In this document: in pieces, positions 50,901-61,453 of the stretch
How positions within the stretch are numbered: the stretch's first letter is position 1
How the letters are laid out: each line of letters starts with the position of its first letter
Assembly: GCA_914767715.1 (NCBI GenBank)
Contig: OU612074.1
Location: 4,417,501-4,481,500, forward strand
Reading direction: 5' to 3'
Source: Membranipora membranacea
Taxonomy: Eukaryota > Bryozoa > Gymnolaemata > Cheilostomatida > Membraniporidae
DNA: 64,000 nt
Position numbers and translations under genes: made by a program
Notes under the pieces: model-generated
The model's database searches: none
What the model saw: only the letters and a program-made list of their open reading frames with translations
What the model was told of the DNA's origin: nothing

Positions 50901-53900
50901 GTGATATCACAGTGCTATTTAAGTCCGGCCCAAGCCTACTATGTAGAGAGCTTTTCTTGATCTAGCTGGAGAGATTTCAATAAATCATTCCAGTTGGCAG
51001 GAAAGAAACCTTTTTGGCTAGAATCCCTCACAACATTCACAATTACAACACAGAAAATGTGAATGTGAATGATGGCGAAAAAAGTTTTTGTCGCATATTA
51101 ATAAAAAGAACTCTCCAAGTTTCAAGATGGCTCTTTTCTCTGCTGTAGGAGTTCAAGGTACCACTAGCTGATGACCCAAATACATCTGTGAGCTTCCGAA
51201 AGCTGCTACTCGTACGATGTCAAAAAGAGTTTGAGAGATCACATGATGATGATGTAGAAATGCTAATGATGAAAGCGAACCTGCACAAGGCCACAGGTGA
51301 TGAGAAGGCTCAACTTCAATTGGAGTTTGATCAATTTGAGACAGCTGCTCGACGCAGGAAGCTAGGAAATATCAGGTATTTTGAACAACTATAATTGTCA
51401 TTGAATTGATATGCGTTACTCTTTGTTTGAATTCTGTTAGAAAAAGCTCTCATTTAGGTTTAGATTAAAATATATACAATTGAGAGGGTTTCTCGCTTTA
51501 CAAATCGCTGTTGAGAAGTCAGACTTTCCGTTACCTAGAATTAAAAATTAGGTGGTTGAACATCTTTTGGTCGAAACACACTTAGGGTTTTAACCTCAGA
51601 GGTTTGCACACAACACAAAAAATTGAGAAATGTTTATTTATAGACTCATAGGAGAATTGTTCAAGCTTCAAATGTTGGTGCACAAGATTATGCATGACTG
51701 TGTGGTGAGCTTACTGAAGGTATCTGATGAAGAAAGTCTCGAGTGCCTCTGTTTTCTATTCACCACAATAGGAAAGACGCTAGATACTGATAAGGCAAAG
51801 GTACAAATCATTCTTTGACCAAAAAGCCTAGATTCGCTGCCATACACAGAACACAAGGCAAATCTGTTACGAGCCCAGGGCTGTATTCATGGGTTTTGAA
51901 GTGGTAGAGCCAGGCGGGGTGGGGGCTGGAGGGGCGCTGTAGGGCCTTCCCGCCAGGGGGTATGATGGGCCTTCCTCAGGAAAATTTCGAAGGCATTCCC
52001 GCCCTTTTTGAGGAGAAAATTGACAGAGAAGTTTGCTGCGGGAATCTTAGTGTAACAGGGACGTACATCATCTTATCCCTCCTGTGATCGGTACGTGGAA
52101 TTGAGAAAAGCCAGCAACGGTATTTTGGAATGTGGAAACAGGACAAACAGTAAAAAATATGAAGAATGTTAACTGCTTACAGTTAAGAAGATGAATAACA
52201 TTCATTCAAATGTGTGATATTGATACATTTATGTCTAAATTCATTTTTTTGACCACCAAAGAAAAGGCTTGTGGGACGAGATCCCATGAAGTTGGCAATA
52301 TTGAATCGCAACCAATCAAGAACATGTTATATTTAGTGGCTGTCTGTTCAAGTTTGGCCCAAGGTGTGTTTTAGGGCGTGCCTTGGCGCTGAAGGATAGC
52401 TCACATGTTTCAGTTTTAGATGTATTGATGAACTCTAAACCTCATAACAAGCTGAAATTTGCAAATTTTTCTTTATAAACAGCTTTATCCGTGCTAACAC
52501 TTCATAATCCCTACATATAACTCAGGGGCCGCCTGAGCACCTGTTATTGCTAAATGAAATAGAGCCAATGTGTATTTTTACCACTTATGACAATTTTTTT
52601 GGTTTTTTTTTGATTGAGCCCTTTACCTGTATGTGCAAAGCCAGTGAGTCAATATGGCGCAATGCTTACTGAGTTTATTGGACATATAAATGAAGTGTCA
52701 ATGATTACTCACTTATTTTTGAGCAATTTAGGACAGGTTTTTAAATGATAACTGTAGGTAGGGTAACAATGTAAGAAAAGTCATATAGATTTGCACCAGT
52801 ATTATCCTTCCAACCTAAATCTCACCTTACACAAAATACACCATACAATAAATATTTTGGAACTTCACCTTTGCAGCCGAGAACAAACCAGTATTTTACT
52901 GAGATGAAGAAGATAGCCGATGGTCAGTCTCATAAGAAGGTCTCATCTAGGATTCGATTCGCTCTACAAGACACTATCGAGCTTAGAGAGGTGAGTTTCC
53001 CATTTGCACACAAACAGCCTAGAAAAGTTTGAGAGAATCAGGGGCATGATGATGTTACTGCCATGCCCCTGACAATCATTTTCACCTCAGCTCTCTGTCA
53101 TACAAGATCTATCCTGATTATGATATCTTTGCTTTAAAATAACTGGAAGCCTCGCAGAAAAAGCAGTGGACCCAAAACAATAAAGGAGGTTCGAGAGGAG
53201 GCTGCACTTAAGGCTCATGAGATGCAGATGATGGTAAATTCGGCTCAGATACCAAACCTGCCATATATAAGAGTGTATATATGTGTAAACCATGTATTAC
53301 TGTGTTTTAAGTATTATCATATGATAAATATGTAGTTATATTTGAGGTTGAAGCTATATTCTGTGTGATATATGAAAGACCATGCAGTAAGATAACACCA
53401 CAAGTCACTTCTGTCCGACTAATTACTGATATAACTACCATCGGGCTATATTTACTTTTCCTTTTAGAATGACTGGAAGCCTCGCAGAGAAAGCAGTGGA
53501 CCCAAAACAATAAAGGAGGCTCGAGCAGAGGCTGCACTAGAGGCTCATGAGAGGCAGATGATGAAAAATTCAGCTCAGATACCAAACAGAGGCAGCCAGA
53601 GCCGAAACTTTGCACAGCCCAGGTACGATAGATGTGTAAAATGGTTTGACGTCATCCTATGAGGGTTAATTAAATGAGATTGCCGCTCACAACTCCTCTA
53701 TCAATAGCTAGAGCTGTTTTGCTAGGTAAAAGACCTTGTACCCGTTACATTACCATGAGGATACATTATAATATCACTCTAACTATACTAGGCTCACAAG
53801 TCCCAGAACATTATTTCAAAGTTGCTACTTTCCCATTACTTTAATGGCACTTTTAAAAGACATTAATTTCTTAATGTTATTTATGTGAAACAAACAAACT

Positions 53901-55972
53901 GCTCATAGGACGTAACCATCACTTTGGCTAAGAGCAGTATTTATAGTCAAACAAGTTCCACAGGGCTTATTTTCCAACATGGCTGAATGATCTAAGCAGG
54001 GACATCATACTTCCCCCTCTTTTATGGAAGGCATCCATGAGTTGTCACTGTCTTGGAAGAACGACATATCTTGTCATCTTTTTAATTTGTTTTGGTTGCC
54101 ATGGTTAACTGAAGGTAAATATCTATACCTGTACAAGGAAATACTGTAAGCGGGTGCTTTTTTACTCCTCATTTTTCAATCAATTTGTCCAAATGTTTCA
54201 CCACTGGTGTTTTTTACATCAGTACTGTACAGGGGGAAGTTTCACCATTGGAACATTCACATGATGCAATGAATGGTTCAAGCTGTTGCAAGACCCCGCT
54301 TCCGGATCATTGTGGTACGGTGCAATTAGATAAAGCGTTTAGTGTTAGAACTTTCCTGATGTTCAGCATATAGAGCTCAACATTGGGCAATTATATTCTA
54401 GTCGATTGGTCTAGGCAGGGGCGTATATTCTAAAAAATTTCACTCACTGACTTTTTAGAGATGAGCATAATGATCGGGCACAGCCCGATCCACACGCCGT
54501 AGGCGTGGCGGGGAGGATGTGGGAGGGGCGCTTAAGCGCCCTCCCATCACGGAAATTTTTGCATATCGGTAGCAAAATAGTGCAAGCAGAGAGGTATTTC
54601 AATAGCTCACTGAGCTGTTGGGTACTTTCAGAAAACAACTCAATAGCAGTAGAAGATTACGGTAAAAATGCTCCAGTTATAAAGCACCCATTTGAAAAAA
54701 AACTGACCTCGAAGGGATTCGAACCCACAACAATCTTATTAACAGTGATTATTAGGCGGACGCTCTAAACAGTGAGCTATTCAGCCATTCACGGAAATCC
54801 ATGGGCCGTGAGTGCTAATATACGCCACTGGGTCTAGGTTACTGTTCAGCCAAAATCAGTGGACAGAAGGATTTTTATCATGGATGCTGAAAATTGAGAC
54901 ATATCAGATTTTTCCCTCGTTTACATGTGTCAGATTGTCTAGATCAGGGCATTAATTTGGAGTGGATAAAAATAAATAAAAACTCCTATTAATAAATATC
55001 CGTCTACTTTGCAGACCACAAAGAGGTGAACAGGATGGCTTGAATCAGGTAGGAGGTAGTATAAAGCCTCAGCGTATAGACCCCAGTAAGCTCAAGCTCA
55101 GCAAACCTACATTTGGGGCAAGTGACACAGTTCAACTCGGACCAGGTGCTGGATTCGGCAGTGGATCCAGCTGGGGTAAGAGATCAGGCTCTGGAAAAAA
55201 TACACCACCTCAACAAGAGGAACGTCCTAACACTCCAACCAATAGATTCTCCGTAAGTGTCTACAAAATGAGATAAATAGTTGCTGTTAAGCTTTAACCG
55301 TTATTTGTTGTTTTGCAGGAGATCTTTTATTACTATCATAATTATACTTTTTTGTCAATAGCTTATTATTGATGATTTTGGTGCACAGGATTATCATTAG
55401 TGGATAGTAATTTACTAGAGTCACCGATTGTGAGCAGTTCACATATTTAGGAGTGAGCACCTCCTCCCTTACCAAATATTCCTGTTTCACAACATTTTTT
55501 TTTTATATCAACTTTATTTTTGCTATTCAAGGCCCTTTCAGGCAAATGAGAATATGCGTACAGTATTTGGAATAAGATTTATCGCATCTATTTAGCGCAC
55601 TCCTGTACAAGGTAGGAGTGGGCAAGCTAGGGTTTTAACCGGAGAGCTCCCCTCCTTTAGCAGCATGTGTAGTGACCAGGATTCGAACCTGCAACTCTCA
55701 GATTGCGAAGCACGAATCCTAACCACTACGCCACCCTGCCACCCTGCCACCCTTGTGATGTGTTAACCACAATGATGCCTTTTCCTACTTGTTATCTAAA
55801 GAAACTAGAGTACACATTATCAGACACAGTAGCCCAGAGTACATCATCAGCCTCACGCCAAACTTCCTCAGAGGATATCAGTGAAACTCTGAATAAGTTA
55901 TTACTGATAGACTCAGCTCCCAATGAGACTGTCTTTGAAGTCTTTTTACCAATGATAGCATATGATAGTTAA
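47954..55972 (+). CDS. EIF4G: RING-eIF4G copy C, lacking MA3 and with truncated W2
   Basis: Exons: 47954-48128, 48644-48854, 48959-49084, 50121-50264, 50771-50896, 51149-51375, 51644-51800, 52877-52990, 53468-53622, 55015-55252 and 55802-55972. The first ten match copy B exons 1-10 in length and phase, and no stop was found. Copy B exons 11-14 (Gly/Arg linker, MA3 and the exon before W2) are missing. The next exon is the first W2 exon, which can join in phase 0 but runs into the duplication junction at 55937 and stops at 55972 (about 607 codons from the ATG at 47974). The linker RAENPWRPG is closer to the eIF4G consensus than copy B. Several insertions distinguish it from B: a MITE in intron 3, an insertion at the exon 5 acceptor, a duplicated exon 9, a hAT MITE and a SINE. 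A protein without MA3 and W2 would keep only the MIF4G platform. It may be a pseudogene in the making; the MIF4G frame is intact. Confidence 0.7.
49426..49863. mobile_element. MITE with GGGGCTCCC ends, specific to copy C
   Basis: A 438-bp insertion with perfect 9-bp inverted ends (GGGGCTCCC/GGGAGCCCC). Copy B reads straight through the site (aactcct|atactg near 29397). Flanks ACTCCT and ACTCTT indicate a 6-bp duplication with one later change. ORFs inside are not recognisable. Superfamily unassigned. Confidence 0.78.
49989..50098. repeat. Near-perfect hairpin made from a copy C intron segment
   Basis: aaactcagtcacttcgtcgg ... ttgacca is followed after a 7-bp loop by its reverse complement. 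Arms are about 48 bp. Copy B (29530-29575) has only the right arm, so an inverted duplication arose in copy C just before exon 50121. Confidence 0.85.
50540..50770 (+). mobile_element. Insertion at exon 5 acceptor with long target duplication
   Basis: About 205 bp (roughly 50555-50757) inserted at the acceptor of exon 5. The flanks repeat tgtagatattgaa..tacc on both sides, about 18 bp, as in LINE-mediated retroposition. The downstream duplicate supplies the acceptor and exon start now used. No tRNA head was recognised in the insert. Confidence 0.6.
53139..53259 (+). pseudogene. Dead duplicate of eIF4G exon 9
   Basis: A second copy of the NNWKPR...SAQIPN exon lies 330 bp upstream of the intact one (53468-53622). 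Its acceptor reads ctttaaaat where copy B has ctttagaat, so the AG is lost, and its 3' end is cut after ataccaaacc. The intact downstream exon replaces it. Confidence 0.8.
54416..54830. mobile_element. hAT MITE with perfect 8-bp target duplication and three hairpins
   Basis: A 415-bp element with ends CAGGGGCGTATATT and complement of CAGTGGCGTATATT, flanked by GGTCTAGG on both sides (54408-54415 and 54831-54838). Three adjacent perfect or near-perfect GC-rich hairpins lie near the left end: gatcgggcacagcccgatc (54475), cacgccgtaggcgtg (54493) and gggcgcttaagcgccc (54528). A tRNA-like segment on the minus strand (about 54700-54785, B-box gggttcgaatccc) lies near the right end. No transposase ORF. 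It is in an intron of copy C only. Confidence 0.85.
54700..54785 (-). other. tRNA-like sequence inside the hAT MITE
   Basis: The minus strand reads tagctcactgtttagagcg (A-box-like) and gggttcgaatccc (a good B-box) with about tRNA spacing. The two acceptor-stem halves do not pair well, so it is not called a functional tRNA. Confidence 0.5.
54936..54963. repeat. Solo diverged end of the GGCCACACC MITE family
   Basis: tctagatcagggcattaatt followed by tggagtgg matches the right terminal repeat of the MITE at 46495-46813 with a few mismatches. No partner end was seen nearby. Confidence 0.55.
55495..55752 (-). mobile_element. Full-length tRNA-derived SINE
   Basis: On the minus strand: tRNA-like head (gggtggcgtagtggttagga; B-box aggttcgaatcctg), a body of about 170 bp, and a tail aataaagttgatat followed by an A run at 55504-55495. 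The gggtggc triplication at the 5' end (55728-55752) is a small tandem repeat. It sits in the intron before the truncated W2 exon of copy C, where copy B has exons 11-14. Confidence 0.82.
55930..55937. other. Tandem-duplication junction with 8-bp microhomology
   Basis: The W2 exon reads gactgtctttgactggat in copies A and B. The first N-terminal intron reads tagtctttgaagtctttt at 2879. Here the sequence is actgtctttgaagtctttt, so the two are joined within the shared GTCTTTGA. Downstream sequence follows copy A from 2888 onward. Confidence 0.92.
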
Positions 55973-56147
55973 AAGCTTTGTTTAGTCCGTTTAGGAGACC
56001 AGTGATGATAAATCCATCTATTCTATGAGATTCTTGTCAGTTTAGAGTGACGTAGATGGACTCCATATTAACAACTTTGACGGCATTCCTCATTCTCAGT
56101 GTAAGTTGTGCACATAATGCATCTTTTGTCATACTTGATTTTACCAG

Positions 56148-56303
56148 CAGCGTGCCATGTCACAGCCTAGAGGAATACCCACCAATCATCAACGGGGACA
56201 CAATATACACGGTATGAGCGGAACTTCGCCTCAAACACAACCGACGCACTTCTCCCCTCAACACCCACAGTATATGATAGCTGATATGCCGGGACAAGCT
56301 ATG
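56148..56303 (+). CDS. EIF4G: eIF4G N-terminal exon, copy D
   Basis: A 156-bp exon (acceptor ttttaccag, donor ATG|gtatgt) encoding QRAMSQPRG and NIHGMSGTSPQTQPTHFSPQ, nearly identical to 3098-3253. It belongs to a fourth, partial copy. The exons expected further on are replaced by the minisatellite and a Ty3 element or lie outside the window. Confidence 0.75.
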
Positions 56304-57500
56304 GTATGTTTTATTGGAACTTATCATCAATTTCTACGTCAAAGTGTGTGAGTTTAATCGGCTGACAAGCTTTACCAAAATCTGTGTCATGCCGGTTAGA
56401 AATGGCTCCGAAACTTCACTTGCGAGAAAGTTTGGATTTAAATTGGGTTGTGCCGTTTGAAAACTTCCAAAAAACTGTTACAAAGGGTGCAGATCCAACC
56501 TTCTGGTCTGGTATTTATTTCGATCGGAATTCAGAGGTCCTTGTTACATTAAAATATTGTCAGGCTGGTAAGGTGGGCTTTTGGTTTTACACCGTTAGTC
56601 AATACTGATTTTCTCAAGTTCCTAGCAGGGGTAATATCTCAAAATACTATGTAATAATAAGCTTTAAATTCTATGATCAATTAATACTATTCAACTGTAG
56701 TTACTCAAGACAGATTAACTGAGGGAATTCCCTCCTAAATACTACAAAGAAATCTCACTGGGAAACCCTATTGTAATTTCCTTGTTATGACTGTACTTGT
56801 GTAATGTGTACAAGAATGCGATAAATTATGTATGACCTGTCTATGTTTATTTGTCTACACACTATGCTAATAAACCAAATTGATTTCTCAAGTAAGCTAT
56901 TATGTCAATAATCAAGTGCTTCGCTCAAAAATAGGCAACTAAAAATAGACTTCGTTCTACCGTTCACAGTTCTGGACAGAAAAGTCTACTTGGTAGAACT
57001 AAGACTATCCTCACCCTGACTCGCGGGAAATGTTACTTCAATGATCTTGTATGAAATTATAATCAAAAGTTAACAGTAAAGATTAGCTTTACTATTACCT
57101 GACATACAACTGGATAGTTTTCTATTGTAACAAAATTAAATTTCAGCCTTATAAATAACTAATTTCAATTACATCAAAGGATGACTTTATTTCAAGCTCT
57201 ACAACAGTTACTAAGCTATGTTAATTAAAACTATTTGACCCAAGCGAAGCAGTCTCAATTGCCAAAACAAACTGCTTTACACCCCATTTTTGGTATGCCA
57301 ATATATACCCTGAAGTGCCACCTGCCCGGCTAGAAAATATTAGCCTCTTGCAAATTTTGAATTAATTAAAAACAAAATCAAATGACACTTTAACTTCATA
57401 AAAATTGAGGTACAAATAAACTTCCAAAGTCTCAAAAATAATTACCTTATAAATAATAATACGGTACTTACTATATTCCAGTGAAGTCTGTCTAAGTTAA
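56304..57500. repeat. Duplicated first-intron sequence (copy D)
   Basis: Aligns almost perfectly with 3254-4440, including the unknown 74-codon ORF (56384-56608). Nothing beyond the duplication is seen. Confidence 0.88.
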
Positions 57501-60276
57501 ACTTGTACTCCTTAAGTCTGTATCTCTTCTTTGAGAACGCCTCTGTAACTGTGTCTTCAAACTTGTACTCCTCAAGTCTCTATTTCTCCTTTGTGAACGC
57601 CTCTGTCACTGTGTCTTCAAACTTGTACTCCTTAAGTCTGTATCTCTTCTTTGAGAACACCTCTGTCACTGTGTCTTCAAACTTGTACTCCTTAAGTCTC
57701 TATTTCTCCTTTGTGAACGCCTCTGTCACTGTGTCTTCAAACTTGTACTCCTTAAGTCTGTATCTCTTCTTTGTGAACGCCTCTGTCACTGTGTCTTCAA
57801 ACTTGTACTCCTCAAGTCTCTATTTCTCCTTTGTGAACGCCTCTGTCACTGTGTCTTCAAACTTGTACTCCTCAAGACTGTATCTCTTCTTTGTGAACGC
57901 CTCTGTCACTGTGTCTTCAAACTTGTACTCCTTAAGTCTGTATCTCTTCTTTGTGAACGCCTCTGTCACTGTGTCTTCAAACTTGTACTCCTCAAGACTG
58001 TATCTCTTCTTTGTGAACACCTCTGTCACTGTGTCTTCAAACTTGTACTCCTTAAGTCTGTATCTCTTCTTTGTGAACACCTCTGTCACTGTGTCTTCAA
58101 ACTTGTACTCCTCAAGACTGTATCTCTTCTTTGTGAACGCCTCTGTCACTGTGTCTTCAAACTTGTACTCCTTAAGTCTGTATCTCTTCTTTGTGAATGC
58201 CTCTGTCACTGTGTCTTCAAACTTGTACTCCTCAAGACTGTATCTCTTCTTTGTGAACACCTCTGTCACTGTGTCTTCAAACTTGTACTCCTTAAGTCTT
58301 TATTTCTTCTTTGTGAACGCCTCTGTCACTGTGTCTTCAAACTTGTACTCCTCAAGTCTCTATTTCTCCTTTGTGAACGCCTCTGTCACTGTGTCTTCAA
58401 ACTTGTACTCCTCAAGTCTCTATTTCTCCTTTGTGAACGCCTCTGTCACTGTGTCTTAAAACTTGTACTCCTCAAGTCTCTATTTCTCCTTTGTGAACGC
58501 CTCTGTCACTGTGTCTTCAAACTTGTACTCCTCAAGACTGTATCTCTTCTTTGTGAACGCCTCTGTCACTGTGTCTTCAAACTTGTACTCCTTAAGTCTG
58601 TATCTCTTCTTTGTGAACGCCTCTGTCACTGTGTCTTCAAACTTGTACTCCTCAAGACTGTATCTCTTATTTGTGAACACCTCTGTCACTGTGTCTTCAA
58701 ACTTGTACTCCTTAAGTCTGTATCTCTTCTTTGTGAACACCTCTGTCACTGTGTCTTCAAACTTGTACTCCTCAAGACTGTATCTCTTCTTTGTGAACGC
58801 CTCTGTCACTGTGTCTTCAAACTTGTACTCCTTAAGTCTGTATCTCTTCTTTGTGAATGCCTCTGTCACTGTGTCTTCAAACTTGTACTCCTCAAGACTG
58901 TATCTCTTCTTTGTGAACACCTCTGTCACTGTGTCTTCAAACTTGTACTCCTTTTAGTCTCTATTTCTTCTTTTTGAACACCTCTGTCACTGTGTCTTCA
59001 AACTTGTACTCCTTAAGTCTCTATTTCTCCTTTGTGAACGCCTCTGTCACTGTGTCTTCAAACTTGTACTCCTCAAGACTGTATCTCTTCTTTGTGAACG
59101 CCTCTGTCACTGTGTCTTCAAACTTGTACTCCTTAAGTCTGTATCTCTTCTTTGTGAACGCCTCTGTCACTGTGTCTTCAAACTTGTACTCCTCAAGTCT
59201 CTATTTCTCCTTTGTGAACGCCTCTGTCACTGTGTCTTCAAACTTGTACTCCTCAAGTCTCTATTTCTCCTTTGTGAACGCCTCTGTCACTGTGTCTTCA
59301 AACTTGTACTCCTCAAGTCTCTATTTCTCCTTTGTGAACGCCTCTGTCACTGTGTCTTCAAACTTGTACTCCTCAAGACTGTATCTCTTCTTTGTGAACG
59401 CCTCTGTCACTGTGTCTTCAAACTTGTACTCCTTAAGTCTGTATCTCTTCTTTGTGAACGCCTCTGTCACTGTGTCTTCAAACTTGTACTCCTCAAGACT
59501 GTATCTCTTCTTTGTGAACACCTCTGTCACTGTGTCTTCAAACTTGTACTCCTTAAGTCTGTATCTCTTCTTTGTGAACACCCATGTCACTGTGTCTTCA
59601 AACTTGTACTCCTCAAGACTGTATCTCTTCTTTGTGAACGCCTCTGTCACTGTGTCTTCAAACTTGTACTCCTTAAGTCTGTATCTCTTCTTTGTGAATG
59701 CCTCTGTCACTGTGTCTTCAAACTTGTACTCCTCAAGACTGTATCTCTTCTTTGTGAACACCTCTGTCACTGTGTCTTCAAACTTGTACTCCTTAAGTCT
59801 TTATTTCTTCTTTGTGAACGCCTCTGTCACTGTGTCTTCAAACTTGTACTCCTCAAGTCTCTATTTCTCCTTTGTGAACGCCTCTGTCACTGTGTCTTCA
59901 AACTTGTACTCCTCAAGTCTCTATTTCTCCTTTGTGAACGCCTCTGTCACTGTGTCTTCAAACTTGTACTCCTCAAGTCTCTATTTCTCCTTTGTGAACG
60001 CCTCTGTCACTGTGTCTTCAAACTTGTACTCCTCAAGACTGTATCTCTTCTTTGTGAACGCCTCTGTCACTGTGTCTTCAAACTTGTACTCCTTAAGTCT
60101 GTATCTCTTCTTTGTGAACGCCTCTGTCACTGTGTCTTCAAACTTGTACTCCTCAAGACTGTATCTCTTCTTTGTGAACACCTCTGTCACTGTGTCTTCA
60201 AACTTGTACTCCTTAAGTCTGTATCTCTTCTTTGTGAACACCTCTGTCACTGTGTCTTCAAACTTGTACTCCTCAA
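57501..60276. repeat. 60-bp minisatellite array D (about 46 units) with higher-order repeat
   Basis: The same 60-bp unit as at 4441-5575 but expanded. Unit variants recur in the same order: the block beginning at 57820 recurs at 58480 (11 units on), 59321 (14 units plus 1 bp on) and 59981 (11 units on). One 2-bp disturbance near 58955 shifts the frame. Plus-strand frames are open for 318, 164 and 436 codons; minus-strand ORFs of 149 codons end at units with TAG. The array ends abruptly at the LTR of the Ty3 element. Confidence 0.93.
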
Positions 60277-60595
60277 TGTTGTAGGATGGACTCACCAGTG
60301 GTTGGTCTTTAGATAGGTGCTCGATGGACATAAGGATGGACAGTCTTCGGTCTACAATAGGACGGATATCTCTAGCTAGGTTATTCTTGCTTCTCCTTCA
60401 CTCGGTCACCATTCATAGTCTGGTTCTCTCCTTCCGTGCTCCTAGGTCGATCCCCCTCTGTAGATTTGTATATGAGTCTATCTCGACTCTACTGATATTG
60501 TTCTCAGACTATTATTTAGTGAGTCCACTTTCACTATCTATAACATCTCCCTCTCAAGATTATAACCATAATCTTATATAACTGATGCACCTGCA
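60277..60595 (-). mobile_element. 3' LTR of Ty3/gypsy element
   Basis: A 319-bp segment ending TG...CA on both strands: plus strand starts tgttgtagg and ends gcacctgca. It lies between the minisatellite and a long pyrimidine tract. On the element strand a TATATAAG box (60580-60573) lies near the LTR start. The matching 5' LTR is outside the window, so the boundaries are inferred from the TG/CA ends and the tract. Confidence 0.7.
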
Positions 60596-60625
60596 TCCGA
60601 TTTCTTTTTTTTTTTTTTTTTGCTG
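60596..60625 (-). promoter_or_regulatory. Polypurine tract of the retrotransposon
   Basis: On the minus strand a run of about 20 A followed by gaaatcgga abuts the LTR start TGCAGG. This is the position of the plus-strand primer in LTR elements. Confidence 0.65.
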
Positions 60626-60820
60626 ATGATTCACATCAGTCCATATATCCGATATTCGATGTGTCACATCGAACTCAATTCTGCAAATATAACCAAAAAA
60701 TGTTCTTAAACAATTTGCCAAGAGCCACTTTTATAAGGAAGATAAACATGACAGGTGCTAGACAAGACAAAATAACAAGTGAAGAAAGGTCATATACCAA
60801 AATATTAGTGTATGGGATAC

Positions 60821-61453
60821 CTAGATTTTTGCATACGCAAGTCTAGCTATGGTTGCTGACGCTTTCGCAGAAAGCTCCCACTCCTGGATTCTCTGAGTGC
60901 CCTCATCAGGATGGAGTCCATCTCTGAGGTACCAGAATCTAAATTTCCACTTCCCATGCATCCTTTTCAAAAGGTGTGTGTGTAAAAATGGAGTAGCATA
61001 ATCAGAGCGGTCATTCATTAAGGCTATTTGATGATTCAAAATGACAATACTCTCTACGAGATGCGCCGTCATCTCTTCATAGAACTCTTCATACACAGGC
61101 TCAGCCACCTTACTGTGGTGATTATACAGTGCAAAGTCCATGGGGAACGTGGAGCATAAAACTACATAAACTCCCCGTTTCTTCAAAGTGCTTATTCTTA
61201 GCTCAATGGCCTTGAACTCGTTCTCTGTACGTAAATAAACTTCTCTAGACTTTTTATCTTTAACTGTTAGTTCTACTGGCCCAGTCGATAGAAATATTAT
61301 AGAGTTAGCATATATAGTTCGGAAGGATTGTGATATAATGGATAGAAGTTGATCCCAATTTGCACCCGGGTAACATTCCGTCCTGTCGAACCCGACAGGT
61401 GCCATACCTCTGACCACACTATTACCCATGAGGATAAGTTTTACACAACCATC
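60821..61453 (-). CDS. SGNH/GDSL hydrolase-like ORF in the env position of the Ty3 element
   Basis: 202 codons from the ATG at 61429, extendable eight codons upstream to an acceptor-like ttctag|GAT at 61453. The start reads VKLILMGNSVVRGM, which fits SGNH block I (hydrophobic strand, G-[DN]-S nucleophile, then RG). FLSTGPVEL sits where block III (GxND) is expected but lacks the Asn. YLRDGLHPDEGTQR fits block V with the catalytic Asp and His three residues apart. SGNH enzymes are esterases, lipases or acetylhydrolases; the substrate here is unknown. The ORF lies between the integrase stop (61555) and the polypurine tract, on the same strand, which is where env or other accessory ORFs sit. No signal peptide or membrane segment is evident. 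Family assignment is by motif only. Confidence 0.55.
   Translation of the reverse strand, partial: DGCVKLILMGNSVVRGMAPVGFDRTECYPGANWDQLLSIISQSFRTIYANSIIFLSTGPVELTVKDKKSREVYLRTENEFKAIELRISTLKKRGVYVVLCSTFPMDFALYNHHSKVAEPVYEEFYEEMTAHLVESIVILNHQIALMNDRSDYATPFLHTHLLKRMHGKWKFRFWYLRDGLHPDEGTQRIQEWELSAKASATIARLAYAKI

Noticed and set aside
53087-53615. Minus-strand ORFs of 68 and 102 codons
   Set aside because: They lie opposite eIF4G exon 9 and its duplicate and are shadows of that exon.
57503-60284. Long plus-strand ORFs (318, 164 and 436 codons) with 20-residue repeats
   Set aside because: They follow from a 60-bp tandem unit without a stop in that frame; both strands are open, there is no start context or flanking exon, and the end is cut by an LTR. 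Treated as minisatellite.
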